Of a stretch of DNA of 64,000 nt, positions 1-8,725 are shown in pieces. The stretch is taken from NCBI GenBank assembly GCA_035309005.1, contig DATGFP010000117.1:42713-106712 (forward strand), read 5' to 3'. Positions within the stretch are counted from its first letter, which is position 1. Every line of letters starts with the position of its first letter. The translations under genes and the position numbers were made by a program. The notes under the pieces were generated by a model. That model was not told the origin of the DNA. It did not search any database and saw only the letters and a list, made by a program, of their open reading frames with translations. This DNA is from DATARH01 sp035309005 (lineage in GTDB: Bacteria > Pseudomonadota > Alphaproteobacteria > ATCC43930 > CGMCC-115725).

Positions 1-142
1 GCCGCGCAAGCGACAACAGCGCCGCGGGAGCGCCCGTCACGGGGGATTGCGTCGAGCTCCGAATCGCAGGTTTATGGGTGGCCGCCCCGCGTCCCGCGCC
101 GCCGCATCGCCGAGCCCGATCGCCAGCCCCTAGCAGCCGCAC
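1..142. other. Upstream edge, no supported gene
   Basis: GC-rich stretch before the first clear start. More than one frame is open from the window edge, so it may hold the 3' end of a preceding gene (one frame ends in TAG at 131-133), but nothing here is recognisable as a protein family. I see no promoter or terminator in it. Confidence 0.3.
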
Positions 143-2107
143 ATGCAACCTTCGCCGATCGATCCGGTGGCCGCCGCCGAGTTCATTGTGAGGCGGCTTT
201 ACCGGCCGCTGCGGTTCGCCGACGCGGCGTGTTTCGCTGCCGCCGAGACCGAGCATCCGTTCGCCGGCGACACCTGGTTCTGGACCGACGACAATGCCAA
301 GATCGTCGAGCTGCTGGCGCGCCCCGAGCTGTGCCGGCGCTATGCCCGGGAAACCGACGAGGTTCTGCGCTTCCTGCGGCTGATGTGCCGCGGCCCGTTG
401 ATTCTGCGGCGGGTCGGCTCGCCCCGGCTGCTCTTGACCGGGCAGGACGGCAGCGAATTGAGCTTCTACCATTCGCTGATGCACCTGCGCTGCGATCTGT
501 CGCGCGGCGTGGTCGTCGCCGGCATCCGCTTCCACGACAATCGCACCGCCGACAACCTGCTGTTTCATACCAATTGCGTCGAGTTCACCCACCGCAAGCG
601 GCGCTACTCAGTGCCGGTCGAAGAAGCAATCGACGATTTTGCCAGCGACCTCGACGGCCATCGGCTCGAGCTGCGCTACGCCGCCGAGCTGCGCTTCAAG
701 CCGCGCCGGCAGGAGCTGCGGGTCGGCCGCATATCCTACCGCTACTCGATCGATGCGCGCTCGATGGTGATCGGCGTTGAAGCGGCGCTCGAGGTCGATC
801 CCGGCGCCGACATCAGCGACGTCGAGCTGACGATCGCTCAGGATTATCTCAGCCACGGCCTCAATGGGGTGCGTTACAGCCACATCTTCGCCGGGCGCCC
901 CGAGGGCGAGCCGTTGCGCTTCACCGCCCAGTCGCGGGGCCGCCAGAAATTGCCGGTCGCGGGGTGCGACTATTATTCGATCGTGCAGCAGCAGATCGCC
1001 GGGTTCGCGCTGGCCGCTCACACGGCGCCCCGCGAGCCGCAGCGTCTGGCCGAGCTCGAGGTCTTGGTGCGCGAGCCCGGGTTTCTGCATTTTGTCCGCG
1101 CCCGCTACCGCTTCGGCGGCGGCTGCCGCGGCCGCCGGCTGGTCGCGGCCGAGAACAAGATGCTAACCGCCGGCGGGTTCTACCGGCGGGTCGAGGATTA
1201 CCGCCGGCTGCTGCACGATGCCGCGGCCGCGCTCGGCGTGCCGCACGAAACCGCGATCGATTATAGCGTCTCCTACGATTACGGCGCCGAACTCAATGCC
1301 TTCGCCCATTATTTCGTGGCGCTGGGGCAGCGCGGCTGCGGCGCTACCCTGCGCGACGAGGCCAAGTCGCTGTTCGATGCCTGTCTGGCGACATATTTCG
1401 ACCTCTTCGTATCGGGCCACCAGCGCGGCGAGGATACGATCTTCTCGCGCCAGCTGGCTTTTGTCGTGTTGAGCCTCGTCACGATGCACCGGGCGACCGG
1501 CAGCGCCGATTATCGCCACCGGCTGGGGGAGCTGTGCGAGGTGCTGCTCGAATTCGAGAAACGGTTCGACGACGTCGCCGGGGCTGCGGTGTCCGGCATA
1601 CTGATGGGGGTCCACAGCCAGCGCATCGTCTTTGTCGATTGCCACAGCGCCGCGCTGTTCGCCCTGGCTCAGGCGGCCGAAATCATCGCGGATGCCCGCT
1701 TTGCCGCGGTCATCGATCGCGGCCTCGGCTGCTACTCGATCGAGACGATACGGATCGACTGGCACGACGGTCCGCATAAGGCCGATGCGATAGCCGTGGC
1801 GTGGCTCGACGATGGCGGCACGCGCCACACCAATCACGGCTTCTGGAACTACCATGCCGGCTTGATGCTGCGGCTTTTCGCGGCGTTGCGCCGGACCCCC
1901 GATCCGAGCCTGCAGGCGGTGGCCGCCCGCCACCGCGACCGCATCGAACTCTTCGAGTTAATGATTCGGCACCAGATCACCCACTCGTTGGCGTCGAGCG
2001 ATAGCACCGTCGAGATCCGCAGCTCGGTGCTCTCGACGGAGACCAACTCGGAGACCCAGCCCTGGGCGGCCCTGGGCCTCATCGAAGCCGCGGATGACGG
2101 AGAATAA
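143..2107 (+). CDS. Large unknown protein, surface-glycan neighbourhood
   Basis: A 654-residue protein that I do not recognise. No signal peptide or membrane segment is evident. The first half (roughly residues 60-330) looks beta-rich and contains HPFAGDTWFWTDDNAK near residue 40; the second half (roughly 340-640) is helical, with repeated Trp/His/Tyr-rich turns such as HTNHGFWNYHAG, reminiscent of an alpha/alpha-barrel with a beta-sandwich in front, an arrangement seen in several polysaccharide-acting enzymes. That comparison is inference from pattern only. It lies 16 bases upstream of an FkbM methyltransferase and probably shares its transcript, so a role in modifying an exported glycan is plausible but unproven. 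The ATG has no strong ribosome binding site. Confidence 0.6.
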   Translation: MQPSPIDPVAAAEFIVRRLYRPLRFADAACFAAAETEHPFAGDTWFWTDDNAKIVELLARPELCRRYARETDEVLRFLRLMCRGPLILRRVGSPRLLLTGQDGSELSFYHSLMHLRCDLSRGVVVAGIRFHDNRTADNLLFHTNCVEFTHRKRRYSVPVEEAIDDFASDLDGHRLELRYAAELRFKPRRQELRVGRISYRYSIDARSMVIGVEAALEVDPGADISDVELTIAQDYLSHGLNGVRYSHIFAGRPEGEPLRFTAQSRGRQKLPVAGCDYYSIVQQQIAGFALAAHTAPREPQRLAELEVLVREPGFLHFVRARYRFGGGCRGRRLVAAENKMLTAGGFYRRVEDYRRLLHDAAAALGVPHETAIDYSVSYDYGAELNAFAHYFVALGQRGCGATLRDEAKSLFDACLATYFDLFVSGHQRGEDTIFSRQLAFVVLSLVTMHRATGSADYRHRLGELCEVLLEFEKRFDDVAGAAVSGILMGVHSQRIVFVDCHSAALFALAQAAEIIADARFAAVIDRGLGCYSIETIRIDWHDGPHKADAIAVAWLDDGGTRHTNHGFWNYHAGLMLRLFAALRRTPDPSLQAVAARHRDRIELFELMIRHQITHSLASSDSTVEIRSSVLSTETNSETQPWAALGLIEAADDGE

Positions 2108-2123
2108 CGGTTGAGGATGGAGC

Positions 2124-3203
2124 ATGAGCATCTTCTCGCGGTCGGCGCGGCAGCAGCATTCACCGCGTCGCGTAGAAACCGGGGCGCAATCGGTCGGTGC
2201 GCTGCGCCGCGACGAGGTTGCCGTCGCCTTTGAACTGCTGCTCGGGCGTCGGCCGATCCACCAGAGCGAAATCGAGGCAGCGTCGCGACTCGGCGGCCTT
2301 CGCGAGGCCGTCGAATATCTGCTCGCGACCGACGAGTTCGCACATCGCTATCAAGAATTGAAGAAATCGGGTGCGCAGGGGGCACCCAGCCGAGCCGCTG
2401 CCAGCCCGCGGCCGGCTCCGATATTTCTTGGCGACCGAGTGCTTTGCTGGACGCATCGCGGTCAGCGCCTCTACGTCGTCCCTCAGGATGTCGATATAAC
2501 GCCGCGGGTATTGTTGGACGGCACTTGGGAACTGCATGTAGAAGCAACGATGTTGCGCTTCCTGCGTCCGGGATATACCGTGATCGATTGCGGTGCAAAT
2601 ATCGGATACTATACCATTATTCTATGCGCCGCGGTGGCGCCGCACGGCAAGGTACACGCCTTCGAGGCGCAACCCGACCTCGTCCGCCTGCTCAAGGCAA
2701 CGATCTACATCAACGGCCTGGGCCATCTTATCGACCTGCAATGCTGCGCGGTCAGCGACCGCCCGGGCAGCCTCATTCTCGCTCAGAGCCCGGATCATCA
2801 CGGCAGCGGCAATGTCGTCCCCGGCCACTTCATCCCGACCTACGACGACAATTATCCGATCCGCATCGAAGTCCCGGCGGTGACCCTCGATGCCGCGCTA
2901 GGCGACCGGGTCGGGGCGGTCGACCTCATCCATATGGATATCGAGGGATCGGAGCCGCTGGCCCTGCGCGGGGCGCAGGCCCTCATTGAGCGCTCCCCCG
3001 GCGTCAAGATCATCACCGAATGGTCGGTCGACATGATGGGAGCCCGGGCCGATCTCGGCGAGTTAGTCGCCTGGCTGAAGGGGCTGGGATTTCGCTTCTG
3101 GGTAATCGACCGGGAGAGCGCCGAACTCACGCCGGTTGAGGCGACCGCTTTACTGGGATTGCCGCATGGCGACCTGTTGTTGTCCCGCACCGACCTCGGC
3201 TAA
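2124..3203 (+). CDS. FkbM family methyltransferase
   Basis: SAM-dependent methyltransferase of the FkbM family (359 aa), which typically O-methylates sugars or polyketides. The N-terminal ~70 residues contain a short helical segment, LLGRRP...ATDEFAHRY, like the DUF4214-type helices found in glycan enzymes. The Rossmann core starts near residue 145 with the SAM motif VIDCGANIGYYT, followed by VHAFEAQPDL and IHMDIEGSEPLALRGA, the last being the FkbM hallmark. A GGAG sequence precedes the ATG. The stop overlaps the stop of the next, opposite-strand FkbM gene by four bases. The parts around 2400-2640 are less GC-rich than the surroundings. Confidence 0.85.
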   Translation: MSIFSRSARQQHSPRRVETGAQSVGALRRDEVAVAFELLLGRRPIHQSEIEAASRLGGLREAVEYLLATDEFAHRYQELKKSGAQGAPSRAAASPRPAPIFLGDRVLCWTHRGQRLYVVPQDVDITPRVLLDGTWELHVEATMLRFLRPGYTVIDCGANIGYYTIILCAAVAPHGKVHAFEAQPDLVRLLKATIYINGLGHLIDLQCCAVSDRPGSLILAQSPDHHGSGNVVPGHFIPTYDDNYPIRIEVPAVTLDAALGDRVGAVDLIHMDIEGSEPLALRGAQALIERSPGVKIITEWSVDMMGARADLGELVAWLKGLGFRFWVIDRESAELTPVEATALLGLPHGDLLLSRTDLG

Positions 3204-4291
3204 CCGGCCCCGATCGCGCTTCGCAGGGTGTCGATGATCCGACCGAATAATTTCTTGTCGCGGTGCAATTTTTCGCTCGGATGGGCGGCCGGTCCGCCGT
3301 CTTGTTCGGTCGCGCTTGTCGCGCCGGGCGGTGTAACGACCTGGTCCAGGCTGATCGGCCGCGGCAACAGCGCCAGGTTGATCAGCGGCCACGGCCAGTC
3401 GCTGGGATACGCGTTGATCTGCTCCCCCCAGCGCTCCCGATCGGCGATGAAAGCGCGATAGCCCAACCGGTCGAAGAAGCTGAAATACGCATCCGCTGCG
3501 TCGCCCGATACGCGCTCCAGCATTTGCGGATGGAGTTCCGAGAGGATCATCGGGCGACACCGAGCCAGGGTCTCTTGCGCCCCGCGAAACACCCGCATCT
3601 CGGCGCCCTCGACATCCACCTTCAAAAAATCGAGGCGAGGCAACGCCAGATCATCGAGCGTTCGCAGCGGGATCGGCTGCCGCTCCATGTCAGGGGCCGG
3701 CGTTGCATCGGCCAGAAACGACCCGCCGGGGTTGTCGGTAGCGGCCGACCAGGTTAGAACGCCCTCTCCCTGCCGATCCGACAGCGCACAGCGATGCACC
3801 CTCACCCGGTCGGCCAAGCTGTTGAGTGCCACGGTTTTTTCGAGATAGTTCGCGGTCTCGGCGCGGGGCTCGAAGGCGTGGACCCGGCCTTCATTGCCGA
3901 CAATCGCGCTGGCCACCAGGGTAAACCAGCCAAGATCGGCGCCTACGTCGGCAACAACATCGCCGGGTCGCAACGCGGCGTTCATAAACCGCGTGCCCTC
4001 TTTCTCGTAGTCGTCCTGCAGGCACGCCGAGGATACGAAGCGGTCGCCGAGGTCGATCCACATCAGATAGCGGCCGCCGATGACCGGCGCGGCGACCCAG
4101 TAGCCGTGCAGCCACCGTACCAGCCAATTTACCTTGTTGGCGCCGGCGAATTCCGTGCTGTCGAGAAAGGTGTGGCGCAGAGCTTCGACGTCCGGCAGTT
4201 GGCGGTGCAGTTCGATCGCGGTCTCGCTCTCCGGCTCGCGACCGAGGAAAAGGCGGTAGGCCCAGACCACCTCATCACGCGTCACCATCAC
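3200..4291 (-). CDS. FkbM family methyltransferase
   Basis: Second FkbM methyltransferase (363 aa), convergent with the first. It has the same plan: an N-terminal segment with AYRLFLGRE and FLDSTEFAG, then the SAM site VVADVGADLGWFT, VHAFEPRAET, and LDFLKVDVEGAEMRVFRGA. The shared N-terminal helices suggest that the two genes are divergent paralogues acting on the same or similar glycans. The start is ambiguous: GTG at 4291, ATG at 4288 and GTG nearer 4285 lie close together behind an AGAGGG sequence. The C-terminal ~50 residues after the core are Lys/Arg-rich and not part of the usual fold. Confidence 0.85.
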   Translation of the reverse strand: MMVTRDEVVWAYRLFLGREPESETAIELHRQLPDVEALRHTFLDSTEFAGANKVNWLVRWLHGYWVAAPVIGGRYLMWIDLGDRFVSSACLQDDYEKEGTRFMNAALRPGDVVADVGADLGWFTLVASAIVGNEGRVHAFEPRAETANYLEKTVALNSLADRVRVHRCALSDRQGEGVLTWSAATDNPGGSFLADATPAPDMERQPIPLRTLDDLALPRLDFLKVDVEGAEMRVFRGAQETLARCRPMILSELHPQMLERVSGDAADAYFSFFDRLGYRAFIADRERWGEQINAYPSDWPWPLINLALLPRPISLDQVVTPPGATSATEQDGGPAAHPSEKLHRDKKLFGRIIDTLRSAIGAG

Positions 4292-4406
4292 CCTCTTGCT
4301 CCGCTGTGAAATCGCGACGCACCCGGCCCGCGCGGCCTTTCGTCACTCGCCAATCCTAGCCGCTTTCACTAGATGTCGCAGCGGGACAAACGGACCGGGT
4401 GTCGGG

Positions 4407-5498
4407 GTGATCTTTCTGTCAGTCGGTTTTCCCGGCCGGTTTGCCGCATGGTGCGAGGGGGTCGTCGCGCAACTGGTTGGTGCCCTGGGCGGCAGCGTCA
4501 GCAAGCTTGCCTGGCCCTCGATCGAGGAATTGACCCGCATTTGGCCGATACCGGGGGCCCTCGAAATCATCGCCCACCGGCTGATAGAAGCCACCAGCGA
4601 CCATCTCGTCGTCGGATTGCACCAGCCGGATGATCGGCTGCTGGCGGCCCTGTCTGCGGCCGGAGTGCGGTTTCTCGTCGCGCTCGACGATCCGCGCGCC
4701 GCGGTTGCGGATATCCTGGCCGAGACCGGCTCGGAGTTGGGTCTGGCAACACGCGCGGTGGCGAATTGCTGCCCGCTCATCATGCAATTCGTCGCCCTGC
4801 CCGGAGCGTTGGCGCTGCACGCGAATGCGGCGCGGGCCGATCCTGGCGCCGCGGTCGTGGCGATTGCCGGCCATCTCGGGCTCAACCTCAGCCGGCCGAG
4901 GACCCGCCGCATCGCCGAGAGGATCGCGGCGAGCGAACTGACCCGCGCGCTGGCATCCGCGCCTGCCGCCGCGGCGCTCTCCACGCCGGCGCAGCGGGTC
5001 GTCGATGGCGCGCTAGCGGGTTACGCCGAACTGTTCGGCGGCGGCGTTCTCGACCAGATCGTCTGGCGGCGGGAGATTTTTATACTGCACAGCGAGGGGT
5101 TTGTTCGCCCGACCGGGATCATCGATGTCGCCGGTCCGCCGCGTGTCTTGATCTACGGCCCCTATATCCACTTGCCGCCCGGGCGATGGTCGGCGCGGAT
5201 CATCCTCGGCGTCTCGCCCGATGCCGCCGGCAACAGCTTTCTGATCGATGCCTTCGCCGATACCAGGCAACTCGGCCACAGCGTCTTGGTTCCGACGGCG
5301 GGCGGCGTCCACGCCGCTGACATCGATTTCTCGCTCGATGAGCCCAGCGCGAAAGGGCTCGAAATCCGCGTGCTGGTGACCAACCAGAAGCCGCGTGGAC
5401 GCCTCGCGCTCGGCCAGGTCGTCCTGCAGCCGCTGGCGGTGCGCCAACCCGACGCCTTTAGCGGTTCGGAGGCTTTCGAGGCCGTGCTCGACCTGTGA
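4407..5498 (+). CDS. Sulfotransferase-like protein, paralogue A
   Basis: About 363 aa with GTG start at 4407, chosen because the following residues (VIFLSVGFPGRFAAWCE) align with the ATG start of the next gene; longer in-frame starts to 4296 exist. The N-terminal ~180 residues have a P-loop-like strand-turn, GFPGRFAAWC, and a LDDPRAA segment, giving the look of a sulfotransferase-type alpha/beta fold, but without a recognisable PAPS 5'-phosphosulfate motif. The C-terminal ~130 residues form a beta-type domain with YGPYIHLPPGRWSARI, a sequence pattern that I associate with glycan-modifying proteins. Function is unassigned; location next to FkbM genes suggests glycan decoration. Confidence 0.6.
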   Translation: MIFLSVGFPGRFAAWCEGVVAQLVGALGGSVSKLAWPSIEELTRIWPIPGALEIIAHRLIEATSDHLVVGLHQPDDRLLAALSAAGVRFLVALDDPRAAVADILAETGSELGLATRAVANCCPLIMQFVALPGALALHANAARADPGAAVVAIAGHLGLNLSRPRTRRIAERIAASELTRALASAPAAAALSTPAQRVVDGALAGYAELFGGGVLDQIVWRREIFILHSEGFVRPTGIIDVAGPPRVLIYGPYIHLPPGRWSARIILGVSPDAAGNSFLIDAFADTRQLGHSVLVPTAGGVHAADIDFSLDEPSAKGLEIRVLVTNQKPRGRLALGQVVLQPLAVRQPDAFSGSEAFEAVLDL

Positions 5499-5596
5499 GC
5501 GCCTTCCTGTGAGCGCCGAGCCTGTGGCGGGCCACGGTGACACCACGGCAGCGATTGGCTAGAAGAGGCCGCCTGACGCAACGCGAAGCGGGCGCG

Positions 5597-6631
5597 ATGT
5601 TCTTTTTTGTCTTCGGATTGCCCGGCCGGTTCGCCCAGTGGTGTGATGCGCTGACGGTAGAACTCGCTGGGCTGGCGCTTGGCCCGAACGGGCTCAGCCA
5701 TGCCGAGACCCTGGATCAACTGGCGCTCAACGCCCTCACCACCGGCGCCTCACAGGGCGTGGTGGCGGCGCGCCAGCCGGGCGGGAAGCTGCGCGCCGCG
5801 CTCGGCCATGACCGGCGGGACCTAATCGTCGCGCTCGACGACCCGCGTCCGGCGCTGGTTGATCTGGTGCTCGGCCAGGGCGTTGGGCTTGCCGCGGCGA
5901 CGCAGATGGTCGCGAGCAGTTGCGGGGCGTTATGGGATTGGGCGGCGATGCCTGGGGCGCTGATCCTGCACGCCGATCGCGACGCGCCGCAGCCGGCCGC
6001 GACCGCCGCGGCTATCGCCCGGCACCTGCGGATCGCGGTCGATGACGCCGCGCTCACCGGCATCCTGCGCGATCTCGCCTGCGCCAGTCCGGTTCGGCCG
6101 CCGCACGACACGTCGCAATGGTGGAACGCGCTGCAGCCGGCCGAGCAGCAAATGGTGATCGGCGCGCTCGAGCCCTATGTCGCGGACGAAGATCGCGAAC
6201 TGTCGGCAATCATATGGACGCGCGAGCTGTTCTTTCTCGCCGACCGGCCGACCGAGCGCGTCGCCGGTCCGGTCGACATCACCGGTCGGGCGCGCGGTCT
6301 CTTGGAGGGGCCGCATATCATGCTGCCGCCCGGCGCCTGGTCGCTGTCCCTGAGCGCGCTGCTGTCGCGCGGCGCCGTCGAGCATGAATTCCTCGTCGAA
6401 ATCGCCGCGGACCGGCCGCTTGCCGCTGGGGCGCTCCGCCCGCAGCGCGACGGCCGTGCCCAAATCAGGCTTGACTTTGTCCTCGACGCACTGACAGAGC
6501 GCCCGCTCGCGATCAGGCTCAGTTCGACCCGCGCCGCGTTCGATGGCGCGATCCTCATCGATCGCGTCACCCTCTTGCGCGCGGGTGCGGCGAGCGCTGA
6601 AGCGGCATCGGCGCCCGCCGCGGCCGACTGA
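5597..6631 (+). CDS. Sulfotransferase-like protein, paralogue B
   Basis: About 344 aa, clearly paralogous to the preceding gene: MFFFVFGLPGRFAQWC, LIVALDDPRPALVDL, an MPGALILHAD strand, and a C-terminal EGPHIMLPPGAWSLSL beta domain match in order and spacing. ATG at 5597 is preferred over upstream in-frame starts because it aligns with paralogue A. The gap of 98 bases between the two genes contains GC-rich inverted sequence but no clear terminator. Tandem retention suggests related substrates. As in A, the cofactor-binding motif is not canonical, so an enzymatic role is not certain. Confidence 0.6.
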   Translation: MFFFVFGLPGRFAQWCDALTVELAGLALGPNGLSHAETLDQLALNALTTGASQGVVAARQPGGKLRAALGHDRRDLIVALDDPRPALVDLVLGQGVGLAAATQMVASSCGALWDWAAMPGALILHADRDAPQPAATAAAIARHLRIAVDDAALTGILRDLACASPVRPPHDTSQWWNALQPAEQQMVIGALEPYVADEDRELSAIIWTRELFFLADRPTERVAGPVDITGRARGLLEGPHIMLPPGAWSLSLSALLSRGAVEHEFLVEIAADRPLAAGALRPQRDGRAQIRLDFVLDALTERPLAIRLSSTRAAFDGAILIDRVTLLRAGAASAEAASAPAAAD

Positions 6632-6734
6632 ACCCACGGCCCGGTTCGCTGGGGGACGCGGGGTCGCGGGCGAGGCTTCGGACCGGGCGATGAGCCACTT
6701 CCCTTCGGGCAACGCGAGGGCGCACAGTCCGCCG

Positions 6735-7166
6735 ATGGATCACGCGAATTATCCCGATAGTTTTCTGCGCGACATCCTGACCAGCGTCCGCACCATCGCG
6801 GTGGTCGGCGCCAGCCCGCGCCCGCACCGGCCGAGCCATGGCGTGATGCGCTACCTGCAGCGGCAGGGTTATCGCGCGGTCCCGGTCAATCCGTTCGCCG
6901 CCGGCGGTGAGATACTCGGCGAGCGCTGCTATGCGAGCCTCGCCGAGATTCCCGAACCGGTCGACATGGTAGACGTCTTTCGCCGCAGCGAACTGGCCGG
7001 CGCCGCGGTCGACGAGGCGATCGCGATCGGCGCCAAGGTGGTGTGGCTGCAGCTCGGCGTTGTCGCCGCCGCCGCCGCCCGGCGGGCCGAGGCGCGCGGC
7101 CTCGAGGTGGTAATGGACCGCTGTCCGGCGATCGAGATTCCCCGCCTCGGCCTCAAGCCCAGCTGA
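6735..7166 (+). CDS. CoA-binding domain protein (YccU type)
   Basis: A 143-residue Rossmann-fold CoA-binding protein of the CoA_binding_2 family. It shows IAVVGASPRPHRPSHGVMRYL (nucleotide-binding turn), YRAVPVNP, SLAEIPEPVDMVDVFR and a C-terminal VMDRCPAIEIPRL, all family hallmarks in the usual order and length. An in-frame ATG at 6690 would add 15 residues; 6735 fits the family length better. It is followed after five bases by a membrane protein and is probably co-transcribed with it. The cellular role of this family is not established. Confidence 0.8.
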   Translation: MDHANYPDSFLRDILTSVRTIAVVGASPRPHRPSHGVMRYLQRQGYRAVPVNPFAAGGEILGERCYASLAEIPEPVDMVDVFRRSELAGAAVDEAIAIGAKVVWLQLGVVAAAAARRAEARGLEVVMDRCPAIEIPRLGLKPS

Positions 7167-7171
7167 GCGCG

Positions 7172-7843
7172 ATGGCGTTCTGGCCGATTGCCGCGGCGCG
7201 CCGGCATCTGCGATCTCGCCCGCGCCTCTTCGTGTCGATCGCCTTCGGCGTCGCGGTCGCGCTGCTGGCCCCGCGCGGGTTCAGCGACCCGCTGCGGGCG
7301 GTGGTCGCCTGGGATTGCGGGGCTGTGGTCTTCCTGGCGCTGGCGATCGCGATGGCGGTCCGCGCTACGCCGGACGCAATGCGTTATCGGGCCGCGCTCG
7401 AGGACGAAACGCGCTGGGTTTTCCTTGTCTTGGTGGCGGCTGCCGCCTTCTTCAGCATGTTCGCGATCCTCGGGCTGATGCGCGAGGCCAAGGCGGCGGG
7501 GGGTGCCGGACAGGTGGCCGAAACCGTCCTCGCCGGCCTGACGATCTTGCTGTCATGGTCGCTCGCCCATGCGATGTTCGCGTTGCACTACGCGCACGGT
7601 TTCTACAACGACCTGGCCGATGACGACGCGCCCGGGCTGGCCTTCCCGGCCGAGCAGAGCGACCCCGACTACTGGGATTTTCTCTACTTCTCGTTTGTCA
7701 TCGGCATGACCGCGCAGGTCTCCGACGTGCAGGTATTGACGCAACCGTGGCGCCGGCTAGTGCTGGCCCACGGCATCCTGTCGTTCCTCTTTAATACCGT
7801 GGTGCTGGCCCTGTCGATCAACCTGCTCGCCGGGTTCTTCTGA
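7172..7843 (+). CDS. DUF1345 membrane protein
   Basis: A 223-residue inner-membrane protein with about six hydrophobic helices. The segment YFSFVIGMTAQVSDVQV near residue 170 and the ALHYAHGFY stretch before it are the conserved core of DUF1345 proteins, whose function is unknown. ATG at 7172 follows the stop of the CoA-binding gene by five bases. Convergent with the universal stress protein gene, with only four bases between stop codons. Confidence 0.85.
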   Translation: MAFWPIAAARRHLRSRPRLFVSIAFGVAVALLAPRGFSDPLRAVVAWDCGAVVFLALAIAMAVRATPDAMRYRAALEDETRWVFLVLVAAAAFFSMFAILGLMREAKAAGGAGQVAETVLAGLTILLSWSLAHAMFALHYAHGFYNDLADDDAPGLAFPAEQSDPDYWDFLYFSFVIGMTAQVSDVQVLTQPWRRLVLAHGILSFLFNTVVLALSINLLAGFF

Positions 7844-7847
7844 GCCC

Positions 7848-8684
7848 TCAATGCGTCATCAGCACCGGTAGCGTCATGTGCTGGAAGATCCCGCGGCTGA
7901 CGCCGCCGAGCACGTATTCGCGCAGCCGCGAATGGCCGTAGGCGCCCATAACCAGCAGATCGGCGCCGAGATCGGCGGCGCGCGACAGCACCAGATCCTC
8001 GATCCCGATATCGCCGGCGGTCTCGGTCTCGGCGGTGGCCGTGATGCCGCGCCGAACCAGGGCATCGGCGACATCGCCAGCCGAGACGCTGGCGGCGCCC
8101 GCGTCGGGCGCGCCGGGCCCGACCGCGAGCACGGTCACGGCAGCGGCGTCCTGCATTACAAACATCGCGTCGTGAAGCGCTCGCGCTGCCTCGCGGCTGC
8201 CGTTCCAGGCGACGAGCACGCGCTGGCCCAGCGCTGCGAAGCTGCCGGCATAAGGCACGATCAGCACCGGGCGGCCGCATTCGAGCACGACCCCCTCCGG
8301 CCGCAGCACCGGGGTGCCCGTGGACTCGGCGTCGGGGTTGGGCTGCCCGACTACGACCAGATCGTAAAGCGCGGCGAGCGCGGTCGCGGTGTCGGTCGGG
8401 TTGCTCTCGCGGTAAATCCAGTCTCCGGCTAGCTGGTGCTGCGCCAGCTCCTGGCGAAACGCCGCCTCGGCGCTGCTCGCCTCGGCGCGCTGTGCGTCCA
8501 GATAGGCTTCGACGAGCTGCATCCACCCCGAGAGATCGCCGTAGGCAGCTTCGGCCGGGTAGCCGCTGGCGCACAGCCCGGTAAGGCGCGCGCCGTGCGC
8601 CTTCGCTAGCGCGGCCGCCGGTGGCAGCAGCTGCGCGACGCTCGCGGCGCTATCGATCGTGACGAGGATTTCGCGGATCGCCAT
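7848..8684 (-). CDS. Tandem universal stress protein
   Basis: A 278-residue cytoplasmic protein made of two UspA domains. The second domain carries the ATP-binding pattern LVMGAYGHSRLREYVLGG followed by VSRGIF, with RVLVAWNGSREAARAL at its start; the first domain (residues 1-140) lacks a clear G-2x-G-9x-G motif and is probably degenerate. Such tandem Usps respond to starvation and stress. It is the last gene of a tight six-gene minus-strand run, 41 bases after the NUDIX gene. Confidence 0.85.
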   Translation of the reverse strand: MAIREILVTIDSAASVAQLLPPAAALAKAHGARLTGLCASGYPAEAAYGDLSGWMQLVEAYLDAQRAEASSAEAAFRQELAQHQLAGDWIYRESNPTDTATALAALYDLVVVGQPNPDAESTGTPVLRPEGVVLECGRPVLIVPYAGSFAALGQRVLVAWNGSREAARALHDAMFVMQDAAAVTVLAVGPGAPDAGAASVSAGDVADALVRRGITATAETETAGDIGIEDLVLSRAADLGADLLVMGAYGHSRLREYVLGGVSRGIFQHMTLPVLMTH

Positions 8685-8725
8685 CGTTTGCCTCCTTCAG
8701 TGTCCCGGCGCGCCGTTCGGGCGCG

